A stretch of 24,034 bases of DNA from Streptomyces virginiae (GCF_000720455.1 NZ_JOAK01000050.1:1-24034), one strand, 5' to 3'; shown: positions 6,703 to 16,650, numbered from the stretch's first letter. Notes: a model not told the origin generated them from the letters alone. Numbers and translations: made by a program.

Positions 6703-7662
6703 ATGTCGTTGTACTGGCGGATCTTCCTGCTGAACGCCGCCGTGTTCGTCGTCGCTGTGCTGTTGCTGTTCGGGCCGGTGACGGTGTCGACGCCGGTGCT
6801 GTTCGGCGAGGCGATCGTGCTGGTCGCCGGGCTGGCCGCGATGCTCGTGCTGAACGCGGTGCTGCTGCGGATCGGGCTGGCCCCGCTGGGGCGGCTGAGC
6901 CGGGCGATGGCGACGGTCGACCTCCTCAAGCCGGGCGTCCGGCCGCAGGTCACCGGCCAGGGCGAGATCGCCGAACTGACCGGGACGTTCAACACGATGC
7001 TGGACCGGCTCGAAGCGGAACGGGCCACCAGCAGCGGGCGGGTCCTGTCCGCCCTGGAGGAGGAACGTCACCGCATCGCGCAGGAACTCCACGACGAGGT
7101 CGGACAGACCCTGACCGCGGTCCTGCTCCAGATCAAACACGCCGCCGACCGGATCCCGGAACCGGTGCGCGGCGACCTGCACCAGGCGCAGGAGACCACC
7201 CGGGCCAGCCTCGACGAGATCCGGCGCATCGCGCGCCGGCTGCGCCCGGGGGTCCTGGAGGAACTGGGCCTGCACAGTGCCCTGCGTTCGCTGGCCGCGG
7301 AGTTCACCACGTCCCGGCTGGGTGTCAGCGCCCACATCACGCCGGGGCTGCCGGCCCTGGACGCGGCGACGGAGCTGGTGCTGTACCGCGTCGCGCAGGA
7401 GGGGCTGACCAACGCCGCCCGCCACTCGGGGGCCACCCGGGTGGAGGTGCACCTGCGTCCGGTTCCGGGCGGTGGCACGGCGCTGCTCGTCCGCGACAAC
7501 GGCCGCGGGCTCGGCGGCGCCGCGGAGGGCGCCGGGATCCGGGGCATGCGCGAACGCGTCCTGCTGATCGGCGCCGAGCTGCTCGTCGGCGCCGGGCCGG
7601 GGGGCGGTACCGATGTGCGCCTGAACGTCACCGCAGACCGACACGGGGGATCCAGCTCATGA
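6703..7662 (+). CDS. Two-component sensor histidine kinase (HisKA_3, NarL/DesK-like)
   Basis: A 319-residue membrane kinase. Two transmembrane helices (about residues 5-24 and 33-56) are joined by a very short external loop. A HAMP linker (57-105, with PLGRLSRAMATVD) and a HisKA_3 dimerisation domain follow. The phosphoacceptor is His130 in QELHDEVGQTL. The ATP-binding part shows the N box EGLTNAARHS (233-242), the G box RDNGRGL (264-270) and GIRGMRER. There is almost no extracellular sensor, so the signal is probably sensed in or near the membrane. The ATG is preceded by AAAGGGG. The stop codon overlaps the start of the response regulator (ATGA), so the two are translationally coupled. The leader carries a G-quadruplex motif. 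Confidence 0.95.
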   Translation: MSLYWRIFLLNAAVFVVAVLLLFGPVTVSTPVLFGEAIVLVAGLAAMLVLNAVLLRIGLAPLGRLSRAMATVDLLKPGVRPQVTGQGEIAELTGTFNTMLDRLEAERATSSGRVLSALEEERHRIAQELHDEVGQTLTAVLLQIKHAADRIPEPVRGDLHQAQETTRASLDEIRRIARRLRPGVLEELGLHSALRSLAAEFTTSRLGVSAHITPGLPALDAATELVLYRVAQEGLTNAARHSGATRVEVHLRPVPGGGTALLVRDNGRGLGGAAEGAGIRGMRERVLLIGAELLVGAGPGGGTDVRLNVTADRHGGSSS

Positions 7663-8315
7663 CCGCACCGGCCCGCATCCTGCTCGCCGACGACCACGCC
7701 CTCGTCCGCAGCGGCGTACGGCTCATCCTCGACGCCGAACCGGATCTGGCCGTCGTCGCCGAAGCGGACGACGGTGCTGACGCCGTCCTGCGCGCCCGCG
7801 AGGACCCCGGTCTGGACCTCGCCATCCTCGACATCGCGATGCCCCGTCAGACGGGCCTCCAGGCCGCCCGCGAACTCTCCCGGCTGCGGCCGGGCCTGCG
7901 GATCCTGATGCTGACCATGTACGACAACGAGCAGTACTTCTTCGAGGCCCTCAGGGCCGGTGCCAGCGGCTACGTCCCGAAGTCCGTCGCGGACCGCGAT
8001 CTCGTCGAGGCCTGCCGGGCGGCCCTGCGCGACGAGCCGTTCATCTATCCGGGCGCCGAGACCACGCTGATCCGCACCTACCTCGACCGGGCCCGCACCG
8101 GTGAGGACCTTCCGGCGCGGCCCATCACGGAGCGCGAGGAGGAGATCCTGAAACTCGTCGCCGAGGGCCACACGTCGAAGGAGATCGGCGACCTCCTCGT
8201 CATCAGCGCCAAGACGGTCGAGCGCCACCGCGCCAACCTCCTGCAGAAGCTCGGCCTGCGCGACCGCCTGGAACTGACCCGCTACGCCATCCGCGTCGGC
8301 CTCATCGAACCCTGA
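7659..8315 (+). CDS. NarL/FixJ-family response regulator
   Basis: A 218-residue response regulator. The receiver domain (about 6-120) has the acidic pair Asp11-Asp12, phosphoacceptor Asp58 in ILDIAMP, the conserved Thr86 in MLTMYD and Lys108 in VPKSV. The LuxR-type DNA-binding helix-turn-helix is at about 155-215 (ITEREEEILKLVAEGHTSKEIGDLL then SAKTVERHRANLLQKLG). It starts inside the stop codon of the kinase gene, with GGGGGA as ribosome site, so it is the kinase's cognate partner. Targets are unknown. The secreted serine hydrolase downstream and the divergent antiporter operon are the obvious local candidates. It ends at the TGA at 8313-8315. Confidence 0.95.
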   Translation: MTAPARILLADDHALVRSGVRLILDAEPDLAVVAEADDGADAVLRAREDPGLDLAILDIAMPRQTGLQAARELSRLRPGLRILMLTMYDNEQYFFEALRAGASGYVPKSVADRDLVEACRAALRDEPFIYPGAETTLIRTYLDRARTGEDLPARPITEREEEILKLVAEGHTSKEIGDLLVISAKTVERHRANLLQKLGLRDRLELTRYAIRVGLIEP

Positions 8316-8325
8316 CCGCCCGTCC

Positions 8326-8393
8326 CCCGCGCGGCGCGGGCCCGGTCACGAAGCTCTCGGGCTCCGGGGGACTCCCCTGAGGCGGGGTCAGGG
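8326..8393 (+). terminator. Tandem weak hairpins after the response regulator
   Basis: CCCGCG (8326-8331) pairs with CGCGGG (8335-8340) around a 3-nt loop. CCCTGA (8375-8380) pairs with TCAGGG (8388-8393) around a 7-nt loop. Both lie within 80 bases of the regulator stop codon. Either could end the two-component transcript. Each stem is only six pairs, so support is moderate. Confidence 0.4.
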
Positions 8394-8492
8394 TGCGTTC
8401 GGGGTCGGGTCGGGGGGAACCCCGTCGAAGGGGGCGGTGCGTACGGACACACTCGAAGGAGTTGATCACCGCCTTCCCGATGGAGTGTTCCC

Positions 8493-9698
8493 GTGCGCCG
8501 TTCCTCCGCGCTGTTCCTGACCGCCGCCGTGACCTTCGGGGCCGTCGCCCCCTCGTCGGTCGCCACCGCCGCCACCGCCGACACCGGGGCGTCCGCCGGT
8601 CTGGACCGGGCGGCGCTGCGCGAGGCGATCGCCGTACGCCCGGACGACCACGCCTCCGGCGTCGTGGCCGAGGTGCACAAGAACGGGCAGACCTGGCGGG
8701 GCACTTCCGGCGACGTCGTCACCGGCAAACGCATCAGCCCCGACGCACACTTCCGTATCGGCAGCATCACCAAACCCATGGAGGCGGTGATCCTCCTCCA
8801 GCTGTCAGCCGAGGGGCGGGTCGACCTGGACGAGAGCGTCCAGCACTACCTGCCGGGGCTGCTGCCGGAGGACCGGTTCAAGGAGCCGGTCGGCGTGCGG
8901 CAGTTGCTCGACCACAGCAGCGGCCTGCCCCATGACCTGGAGGGCGCCCCCGGGGTTTCCCCGGACGAGGAGATCGAGCGCCGCCACGACTACCTCACCT
9001 TCGACGAGGTGATCCGGCAGACCCTCCGCCCCGAGGGCAGGCCGGCTCCCGGTCCGCATTTCAGCCCCGGCACCCGGCAGGAGTACAACTCCTTCGGCTA
9101 CCGCGTCGCCGGCAAGCTCATCGAGGAGATCACCGGGAACACCTACCAGGACGAGGTGACCAACCGCATCCTGAAGCCGCTGAAGATGGGGGAGACCAGG
9201 CCCGTCGCGCCGGGCCGCAGCAGGCCCGTGCCCCGGCCGTACCTGCCCGGCTACCTGTCGAAGGGCGACGGCACCTCCGTGGACGTGAACGTGCAGGGCG
9301 GGCTGCCCACCAGCATGACGTCCACCACGGGCGACCTGGACCGCTTCGTCTCCGGCCTGTTCGACGGCCGCCTGCTGCGTCCGGCGCAGGCCGCGGAGCT
9401 GTTCACCGTGCCGAAGGGCGCCGACGGCAAGCCGCTGCCGTACGCCGACGGCTCCAACTGCAACGTCGGCCCCGGCAAGGGCACCGCCTGTTACAGCGTC
9501 GGCCTCATGTCCGTGCCGCTGCCCGACGGCACGGTCCTGTGGGGCAAGACGGGCTCCGATCCGGGCTACCGCAGCGGCGTGTTCGCCTCCCGCGACCTCA
9601 GCCGCCGCGCGGTGTACTCGACGGGGACCTCGGGCGCTCCCGTCAACGGAGCCCCGCCGGTGTCCCTGCGGCTGTCCCTCGCCGCCTTCGGCAACTGA
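8493..9698 (+). CDS. Secreted serine hydrolase, class C beta-lactamase/DD-peptidase fold
   Basis: A 401-residue exported penicillin-binding-type serine hydrolase, close in length to the Streptomyces R61 DD-carboxypeptidase precursor. The signal peptide is residues 1-27 (ending ATA-ATA). The nucleophile motif is S91-I-T-K94 in FRIGSITKPME. The third motif is K352-T-G354 in WGKTGSDPGY. The second motif, normally Y-x-N, reads Y198-N-S200, so the Asn is replaced by Ser. Two cysteines (323 and 333) flank a Gly-rich loop and may form a disulphide. GTG 8493 has GGAG seven bases upstream. The likely role is trimming of peptidoglycan peptides or hydrolysis of esters or amides outside the cell. The two-component system lies just upstream on the same strand. 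Confidence 0.9.
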   Translation: MRRSSALFLTAAVTFGAVAPSSVATAATADTGASAGLDRAALREAIAVRPDDHASGVVAEVHKNGQTWRGTSGDVVTGKRISPDAHFRIGSITKPMEAVILLQLSAEGRVDLDESVQHYLPGLLPEDRFKEPVGVRQLLDHSSGLPHDLEGAPGVSPDEEIERRHDYLTFDEVIRQTLRPEGRPAPGPHFSPGTRQEYNSFGYRVAGKLIEEITGNTYQDEVTNRILKPLKMGETRPVAPGRSRPVPRPYLPGYLSKGDGTSVDVNVQGGLPTSMTSTTGDLDRFVSGLFDGRLLRPAQAAELFTVPKGADGKPLPYADGSNCNVGPGKGTACYSVGLMSVPLPDGTVLWGKTGSDPGYRSGVFASRDLSRRAVYSTGTSGAPVNGAPPVSLRLSLAAFGN

Positions 9699-9705
9699 CC
9701 GGCCA

Positions 9706-9741
9706 GGGGTGGGCACTTCCCACCGCGGCAGTGCCCTCCCC
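9706..9741 (+). terminator. Strong hairpin terminator after the serine hydrolase
   Basis: GGGGTGGGCACT (9706-9717) pairs with AGTGCCCTCCCC (9730-9741), 12 positions with one mismatch, around a 12-nt loop. It begins eight bases after the hydrolase stop codon. Confidence 0.7.
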
Positions 9742-9745
9742 AACG

Positions 9746-9764
9746 CGGCCCGCCCGGTGGGCCG
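9746..9764 (+). terminator. Second hairpin downstream of the serine hydrolase
   Basis: CGGCCC (9746-9751) and GGGCCG (9759-9764) pair around a 7-nt loop, immediately after the main terminator, and are followed by TT. Probably a backup terminator. The remainder of the gap to 9845 shows nothing recognisable. Confidence 0.4.
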
Positions 9765-9847
9765 TTCGTACCTCATGACCGGCGCCCCGGCATGAGACAC
9801 CGCACAAAGAGCCCCACAACAGCACGAACGCCTCCCCGTTCTCATAA

Positions 9848-9893
9848 GAAAGTACCTGTCGACTGGTTTTCTTTCAGTTCACCCGATTACATT
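9848..9893 (+). promoter_or_regulatory. Candidate autoregulatory operator and promoter of the TetR gene
   Basis: ACCTGTCGACTGGT (9854-9867) is a near-palindrome centred on GTCGAC. It is flanked by AT-rich arms with GAAAG at 9848-9852 and CTTTC at 9871-9875, giving a 28-bp pseudo-palindrome. Size, AT-rich edges and ACC/GGT half-sites resemble the autoregulatory elements bound by gamma-butyrolactone receptors. A TACATT hexamer (9888-9893) could be the -10, which would place the operator over the -35 region. This AT-rich patch contrasts sharply with the rest of the window. Confidence 0.55.
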
Positions 9894-9947
9894 GACGGCA
9901 CCACCCCAGCGGACACCGCGCCGACAGCGACCCGGGAGGACGACCAC

Positions 9948-10589
9948 GTGGCGAGGGCCAGACAGGAACGGGCCGAGATCACCCGCCAGGCCATCCTCGA
10001 CGGCGCGGCCATCGCGTTCGACGACTCCGGATTCGAGGGCACGAGCCTCAGCGACGTCGTCAAGCACGCCGGAGTCACCAAGGGAGCGCTCTACTTCCAC
10101 TTCCCGTCCAAGCAGGCACTCGCGCGCACGCTGATGGACGAACAGTTCCAGGTCTCGGAGCACCTTCCGGCGATCGAGAACCCGGGGCTGCAGACCGTCA
10201 TCGACCTGACCCACCAGATGGCCCACGGGCTGCGGACCAACGTCCGCATCCGCGCCGGCATCCGCCTGGTCATCGAGTTCGGTTCCTTCACCAGCCCGGA
10301 CCCCACCCCCTACGACGCCTGGATCGACACCTGCCGCAGCTGCCTGACGCCGGCCCAGCGGGTCGGTGACATCCACGCCGCCCTCGACGTCAACGCCCTC
10401 TCGGCCCTCCTCGTCGGCGCGTTCACCGGCATCCAGGTCACCTCGCACGTGCGCACCCGCCGCCAGGACCTCCACACCCGGGTCACGGACCTGTGGAACT
10501 TCCTCCTCCCCACCATCGTCCCCGCGAACCGAATGGCCCGGTTCCACCCCACGGGCACACCGCGGTCGCACGGCTCCCCCACCGGCTGA
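9948..10589 (+). CDS. TetR-family regulator, gamma-butyrolactone-receptor type (ScbR/ArpA-like)
   Basis: A 213-residue repressor. The N-terminal helix-turn-helix (about 28-52) reads TSLSDVVKHAGVTKGALYFHFPSK, closely matching ArpA/ScbR-type receptors. Two further family marks lie in the ligand domain: GLRTNVRIRAGIRL (94-107) and LVGAFTGIQVTS (155-166). Trp125 in YDAWIDTC sits where the receptors have their conserved ligand-pocket Trp. The GTG was chosen for GGGAGGA seven bases upstream and because the HTH then begins at the usual position. The protein would bind DNA until a diffusible butyrolactone-like signal, or for pseudo-receptors an antibiotic, releases it. No AfsA-type synthase or pathway cluster lies within the window, so it appears orphan here. 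Confidence 0.88.
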   Translation: MARARQERAEITRQAILDGAAIAFDDSGFEGTSLSDVVKHAGVTKGALYFHFPSKQALARTLMDEQFQVSEHLPAIENPGLQTVIDLTHQMAHGLRTNVRIRAGIRLVIEFGSFTSPDPTPYDAWIDTCRSCLTPAQRVGDIHAALDVNALSALLVGAFTGIQVTSHVRTRRQDLHTRVTDLWNFLLPTIVPANRMARFHPTGTPRSHGSPTG

Positions 10590-10636
10590 CCGCACCGACC
10601 GACCGCAGCACCGCACCGCACCAGGACGGCCTCGCA

Positions 10637-10675
10637 CACGCCGTGGCGAACCACGGGGGTGCTCGCCACGGCGTG
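10637..10675. terminator. Bidirectional terminator hairpin, 13-bp perfect stem
   Basis: CACGCCGTGGCGA (10637-10649) pairs perfectly with TCGCCACGGCGTG (10663-10675) around a 13-nt loop. It lies between the stops of two convergent genes. Confidence 0.7.
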
Positions 10676-10713
10676 CCCGAGACCGCCCTGCCGGAGTTCA
10701 CCAGCGGCTCGCC

Positions 10714-11393
10714 CTACCCCTTCGAGGCCGGACCGGGGGCCGACCGCGCCCCGACGAAGGCGAGGACGGCGTCGGCAGCCTCGCCGAGGCTCGCGAAGTG
10801 GCGGTGCACGCCCTCCACCGCGACGGGGGCGTTGACCCCCATACCGTCATCCCGGCGCGCAGACCGGAGCGCACACCGGACGGTGCGTCCTCGATGACCA
10901 GGCACTCGTGCGGTTCGGCTCCCAACCGCGCCGCGGCCAGCAGGTAGGGCACCGGTGAGGGCTTGCCCTCCGCCACCGCGGCGGCATCGACGACGACCTC
11001 CGGGACGGGAAGGCCGGTCCGGGCGAACCGCCCGCGCACCCGGTGCTCGTAGTTCGAGGTCACCAGCGCCCACGACCTGGGCGGCAGGGCCTCCAGCAGG
11101 CCGGCCGCCCCGTCGAACGCCGCGTACACGCCCGAGCGCACGTCCTCGTCCTCCAGCTCGTGCAGCAGTGCCAGGCACTCCGCGGGGTCGTGCTCCGGGG
11201 CGACCTCGGCGAAGGTCTCCACCGGCCTCGTTCGCAGCGCCACCTGGTGGACCTCTTCGGGATCCAGCCCGTGGCGCCGCGCCCACTCCCCCCACATCCT
11301 GCGCTGGTTGTCCACGGCGTCGATCAACGTGCCGTCGACGTCGAACAGGACGTACTTCTTCGGTCGGGGCCCGGCGGCGGGTTCAGTGATCAT
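10714..11393 (-). pseudogene. HAD-family hydrolase with a single-base frame break
   Basis: This is a haloacid dehalogenase-superfamily phosphatase of the beta-phosphoglucomutase-like type. Catalytic motif I is FDVDGTLID (Asp18, Asp20), motif II is ALVTSNYEHR, and motifs III and IV are AEGKPSPVPYL and VIEDAPSGVRSGLRAGM. After AGMTV the frame changes. The expected continuation, GVNAPVAVEGVHRHFASLGEA, lies one base out of phase and ends at the TAG at 10714-10716. Adding one C to the run of five at 10836-10840 would give TVWGVNAPV and an intact protein of about 226 residues. Without it, the frame continues with a basic, serine-rich tail to 10698. The start is uncertain: ATG 11393 begins near motif I but lacks a clear ribosome site. 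Sequencing error or a true mutation are both possible. Confidence 0.8.
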
Positions 11394-11551
11394 GCGCCGA
11401 TCATGCACCACGCCTTCGAACAACGGTTCACGGAACAACCCCGTCAGGCCCTCGTGGGCGTTTCGACGTGCGCGGCCGGGCGTCATCGGCAACCGTGGGG
11501 CCCGCCACAGGCGCCGACCCCCCTGCCCGCCGACGCTCCGAGGAGACACCC

Positions 11552-11983
11552 GTGAACTGGACCATCGAAGTCGTGCCCGTCCCCGTCACCGACATGGACC
11601 GTGCGAAGGAGTTCTACGCCGGGAAGATCGGCTTCAACGTCGACCTCGACGACGAGGTCGCCCCCGGCGTACGCATCATCCAGCTGACACCGCCCGGTTC
11701 CCGCTGCTCCGTCGCCCTGCTCCAGGGGATGCCCACGCCGCCCGACGCGAAGGTCATGGCCCCGGGCACCCTGCACGGGCTGCAGATGTGCGTGACCGAC
11801 ATCGATGCCGCCCACGCGACCCTCACCGGGCGCGGGGTGGCCGTCTCCCCCGTCCGCCATGTCGGCGCGTCGGGCTGGGAGGAGGGCAAGGGCGGCACCT
11901 GGAACTCCTTCCTCACCTTCAACGACCCCGACGGCAACGGCTGGGTGGTCCAGGAGGCCCCCTCCGAGCTGGGCGAACGCTGA
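11552..11983 (+). CDS. VOC-superfamily (glyoxalase/bleomycin-resistance-like) protein
   Basis: A 143-residue single-module vicinal-oxygen-chelate protein. The N-terminal half has IEVVPVPVTDMDRAKEFYAGKIGFNVDLDD, the first beta-alpha-beta unit. The C-terminal half has LHGLQMCVTDIDAAHATLTGRGVAVSP and FLTFNDPDGNGWVVQEAP, the second unit with the DPDGN turn and terminal Glu metal-ligand position. The GTG start has AGGAGA about seven bases upstream. Members include lactoylglutathione lyases, dioxygenases and antibiotic-binding proteins, and the substrate cannot be told from this sequence. The gene stands alone, convergent with argG, and is closed by a very stable hairpin. Confidence 0.9.
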   Translation: MNWTIEVVPVPVTDMDRAKEFYAGKIGFNVDLDDEVAPGVRIIQLTPPGSRCSVALLQGMPTPPDAKVMAPGTLHGLQMCVTDIDAAHATLTGRGVAVSPVRHVGASGWEEGKGGTWNSFLTFNDPDGNGWVVQEAPSELGER

Positions 11984-12016
11984 CCCCGGCGCGCCGGACG
12001 CCGCGGGCGGACGCAA

Positions 12017-12062
12017 GGCGGCGGGCGGCGCGTCCCGTGTTCGGGATGCGCCGCCCGCCGCC
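12017..12062. terminator. Very stable bidirectional terminator
   Basis: GGCGGCGGGCGGCGC (12017-12031) pairs perfectly with 12048-12062. A G-T wobble follows, then TCCCG/CGGGA closes on the loop TGTT. The total is 21 pairs with no bulge. It separates the convergent VOC and argG genes, whose stops are 33 and 14 bases away. Confidence 0.8.
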
Positions 12063-12076
12063 GGGGCCGCCGCGGG

Positions 12077-14814
<2,738 letters not shown>

Positions 14815-14933
14815 GATCCACCTGTCCGTGTGCTTACGTCCCGGTCGTGAGGTTCCTCCCACGATAGGCGCGGCGGCGCGGAACGGCTTCAGCACGGGGG
14901 ACCGCCTTGGGCCGTTCGGTCGCCGGCCCCGGG

Positions 14934-14987
14934 GTGTCCTGATCGGCAGGACACGCCCGAGACACGCCCTGAGACGCGCCCTAGCAT
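14934..14987 (+). promoter_or_regulatory. Compound repeat control region with GACAC elements
   Basis: GTGTCCTG (14934-14941) and CAGGACAC (14947-14954) form a perfect 8-bp inverted repeat with a 5-bp centre. Overlapping its right arm, three near-identical units follow in tandem: GACACGCCCGA (14950), GACACGCCCTGA (14961) and GACGCGCCCTAG (14973). The last runs into TAGCAT (14982-14987), a -10 hexamer seven bases before the ATG at 14995. GACAC, the core recognised by the developmental regulator WhiA, occurs at 14950 and 14961, and on the other strand at 14934. The region also lies upstream of the divergent phosphatase. Confidence 0.5.
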
Positions 14988-14994
14988 CTGGGCC

Positions 14995-15864
14995 ATGGCG
15001 AGGAGCGGGGAGAGCGGTGGCGGGGCGGGCGGCGGGTGGCACGTCTGCGTGGTGAAGTACCGGCGCGGGGCCGGGCGGCCGGCGCACGGCGCGCCGCCGG
15101 CGGCCGGGCGGCCCCTGGCCCGGCGGGACGGGCTGAGCGTGCTGGGCGGGGCCGGGGAGGTCCGTTGCGTCGACGCCTCTGGCCGCGTGCTGTGGACCGC
15201 CGCCTGTTCCGGTGTCCCGAACGCCGCCCACATCTGCGGCGGCCGGGTCCTGGTCACCACGGACTCGCTCGACTACACCCCGTGGGGGCACCTCGGTCCG
15301 GCCCTGCTGCTGGACCTGGTGGACGGGTCCCCGGTCGCCGAGCTGCGGGGTGCGAGCGGCGCGGTGCTGAGCGGCGGCCGGTTCTTCCTGGGGCTGGAGG
15401 GCTACGACGTCTTCGACACCTGGGAGTACGACCGGGACGGCGCCCTGGTGGACTCCTGGCGCAGCTACGGTCACTACGTCACCGGTACGGGCATCCGCGT
15501 CGTCGAGACCGACCGCAGTCTGCCCACGCGCAGCCGGGTGGTGCGGTTGCTGCCCGGGGGCGCCGTCGAACGCGGGCCGTCGCTCACCGATCCGCTGTGC
15601 CCCGAGCCCGTGGTGCTCGCGGACGGCACCATCCTGGTCCTCGACGCGGGGGTGCTGCGTGCCGTCGACCGCCGGCTGGGGGACGCCGTCCTCGCCGAGC
15701 TGCTTCCCGTGGACCCGGACCAGACCTGGCGCTGTCGCGGTGGGCTGCGCCGCAGCGGCGACAGGCTCACCGTGACCGTCGCGGAGGAACACCGCGACCG
15801 GCCCGGCAAGCACGTCCTGCACACCTGGACCCTCGCCCTCCGGCCCGGACCGACAACCATGTGA
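14995..15864 (+). CDS. Hypothetical protein with beta-propeller-like repeats
   Basis: A 289-residue protein of unknown function. After a Gly/Arg-rich N-terminus it shows several strands of the pattern seen in PQQ-like or WD-type propellers: GEVRCVDASGRVLWTAACSG, GHLGPALLLDLVDGSPVAELRGA, YDVFDTWEYDRDGALVDSW, VVLADGTILVLDAGVLRAVDRR. The strand-turn-Trp and D-G-turn spacing supports this fold only in outline. No signal peptide or membrane helix is visible. The ATG lacks a ribosome site, and a -10 element seven bases upstream suggests a leaderless mRNA. A lipoprotein gene follows 38 bases later in the same direction. The function cannot be named. Confidence 0.7.
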   Translation: MARSGESGGGAGGGWHVCVVKYRRGAGRPAHGAPPAAGRPLARRDGLSVLGGAGEVRCVDASGRVLWTAACSGVPNAAHICGGRVLVTTDSLDYTPWGHLGPALLLDLVDGSPVAELRGASGAVLSGGRFFLGLEGYDVFDTWEYDRDGALVDSWRSYGHYVTGTGIRVVETDRSLPTRSRVVRLLPGGAVERGPSLTDPLCPEPVVLADGTILVLDAGVLRAVDRRLGDAVLAELLPVDPDQTWRCRGGLRRSGDRLTVTVAEEHRDRPGKHVLHTWTLALRPGPTTM

Positions 15865-15902
15865 TCATGTCGGTCGGCACACCAGCACCTCATGGGGGGA
15901 CC

Positions 15903-16622
15903 ATGCGCACCCGCACCACCACCGCCACGACAGGCCTCGTCACCGCGCTCGCGGTGGTGCTCGCGCTGGCGGGCTGCAGTAACGCCCCGGACAAGGACCG
16001 GCCCGCGACGGCGGGCCCCACGGCGTCGGCGCCCGCCCCGGCCGCACCGGGGGGCGGCTCGGGGTTCGACGGCCCGCGCCCGCAGGACCAGAACCTGCTG
16101 GCATGGACCGGCGACCCCAATGACGCGGGCCACGTCACCGCCCAGTCCACCGCCGGGGTCGCCGGCCGGATCACGCTGGTGCGGATCGTCCTGCGCGAGC
16201 AGATCACCTGGTCGAACATCTGGCTGGGGCTGGCCGGGCTGGACCCGAACGCGCAGCTGGCCAACTGCTACCTCGGCGTGTACGACGCCAAGGGCACGCT
16301 CGTCGCGTCGACCGCCGACATCTCGCCCCAGCTGATGACGGACGCCATCGCCAAGCCGCTGCCGCTGGCCAAGCCCTTCTCGGCCGCCCCCGGTACGTAC
16401 TTCATCGCCATGCTGCTCAACGGCAACTGGGCCACGAACGCCCTCACCCTGAAGTCCACGGGCGCCGGCATCTCCGTCAACGCCGGGCTGACTCCGCCGA
16501 ACCTGCGCTACAGCAGCATCCTGACCGGCCAGTCCTCGCTGCCCGCCACCGTGAACCTCGGCGAGCAGTCCACGGCCACCATCAACACCGGCTGGGCCAG
16601 CCAGTGGTACGCCATCTCCTGA
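15903..16622 (+). CDS. Hypothetical secreted lipoprotein
   Basis: A 239-residue predicted lipoprotein. The signal sequence ends in the perfect lipobox L-A-G-C25. A Pro/Ala/Gly-rich linker (26-58) follows, then a compact domain of about 180 residues. That domain has regularly spaced hydrophobic stretches and many Thr, Ser and Asn residues (GRITLVRIVLREQITWSNIWLGLAGL, NCYLGVYDAKGTLVAST, GTYFIAMLLNGNWA, NTGWASQWYAIS), suggesting a beta-sandwich. The style resembles adhesive or tail-fibre-like beta domains, but no family is firmly recognised. The ATG has GGGGGGA just upstream. It probably sits on the outer face of the membrane. It is transcribed after, and perhaps with, the propeller-like gene. 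Confidence 0.82.
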   Translation: MRTRTTTATTGLVTALAVVLALAGCSNAPDKDRPATAGPTASAPAPAAPGGGSGFDGPRPQDQNLLAWTGDPNDAGHVTAQSTAGVAGRITLVRIVLREQITWSNIWLGLAGLDPNAQLANCYLGVYDAKGTLVASTADISPQLMTDAIAKPLPLAKPFSAAPGTYFIAMLLNGNWATNALTLKSTGAGISVNAGLTPPNLRYSSILTGQSSLPATVNLGEQSTATINTGWASQWYAIS

Positions 16623-16633
16623 CGACATATGCC

Positions 16634-16650
16634 GGTGGGTGACCTACCAT
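16634..16650 (+). promoter_or_regulatory. padR promoter -10 overlapped by an inverted repeat
   Basis: GGTGGGT-G-ACCTACC (16634-16648) is an inverted repeat with seven-base arms and one mismatch. TACCAT (16645-16650) lies six bases before the ATG at 16657, and ACGACA (16622-16627) is 17 bp upstream as a -35. The repeat covers the -10, as expected for PadR autorepression. Confidence 0.45.

Noticed and set aside
9892..9897. TTGACG as a -35 element for the TetR gene
   Set aside because: No -10 hexamer occurs 16-19 bp downstream. TACATT at 9888-9893 as a -10 fits the operator position better.
14815..15822. N-terminal extension of the PAS-PP2C phosphatase by 336 codons
   Set aside because: The extension shows no conserved residues and overlaps the plus-strand propeller-like gene. 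The PAS domain begins right after GTG 14814, which has a ribosome site.
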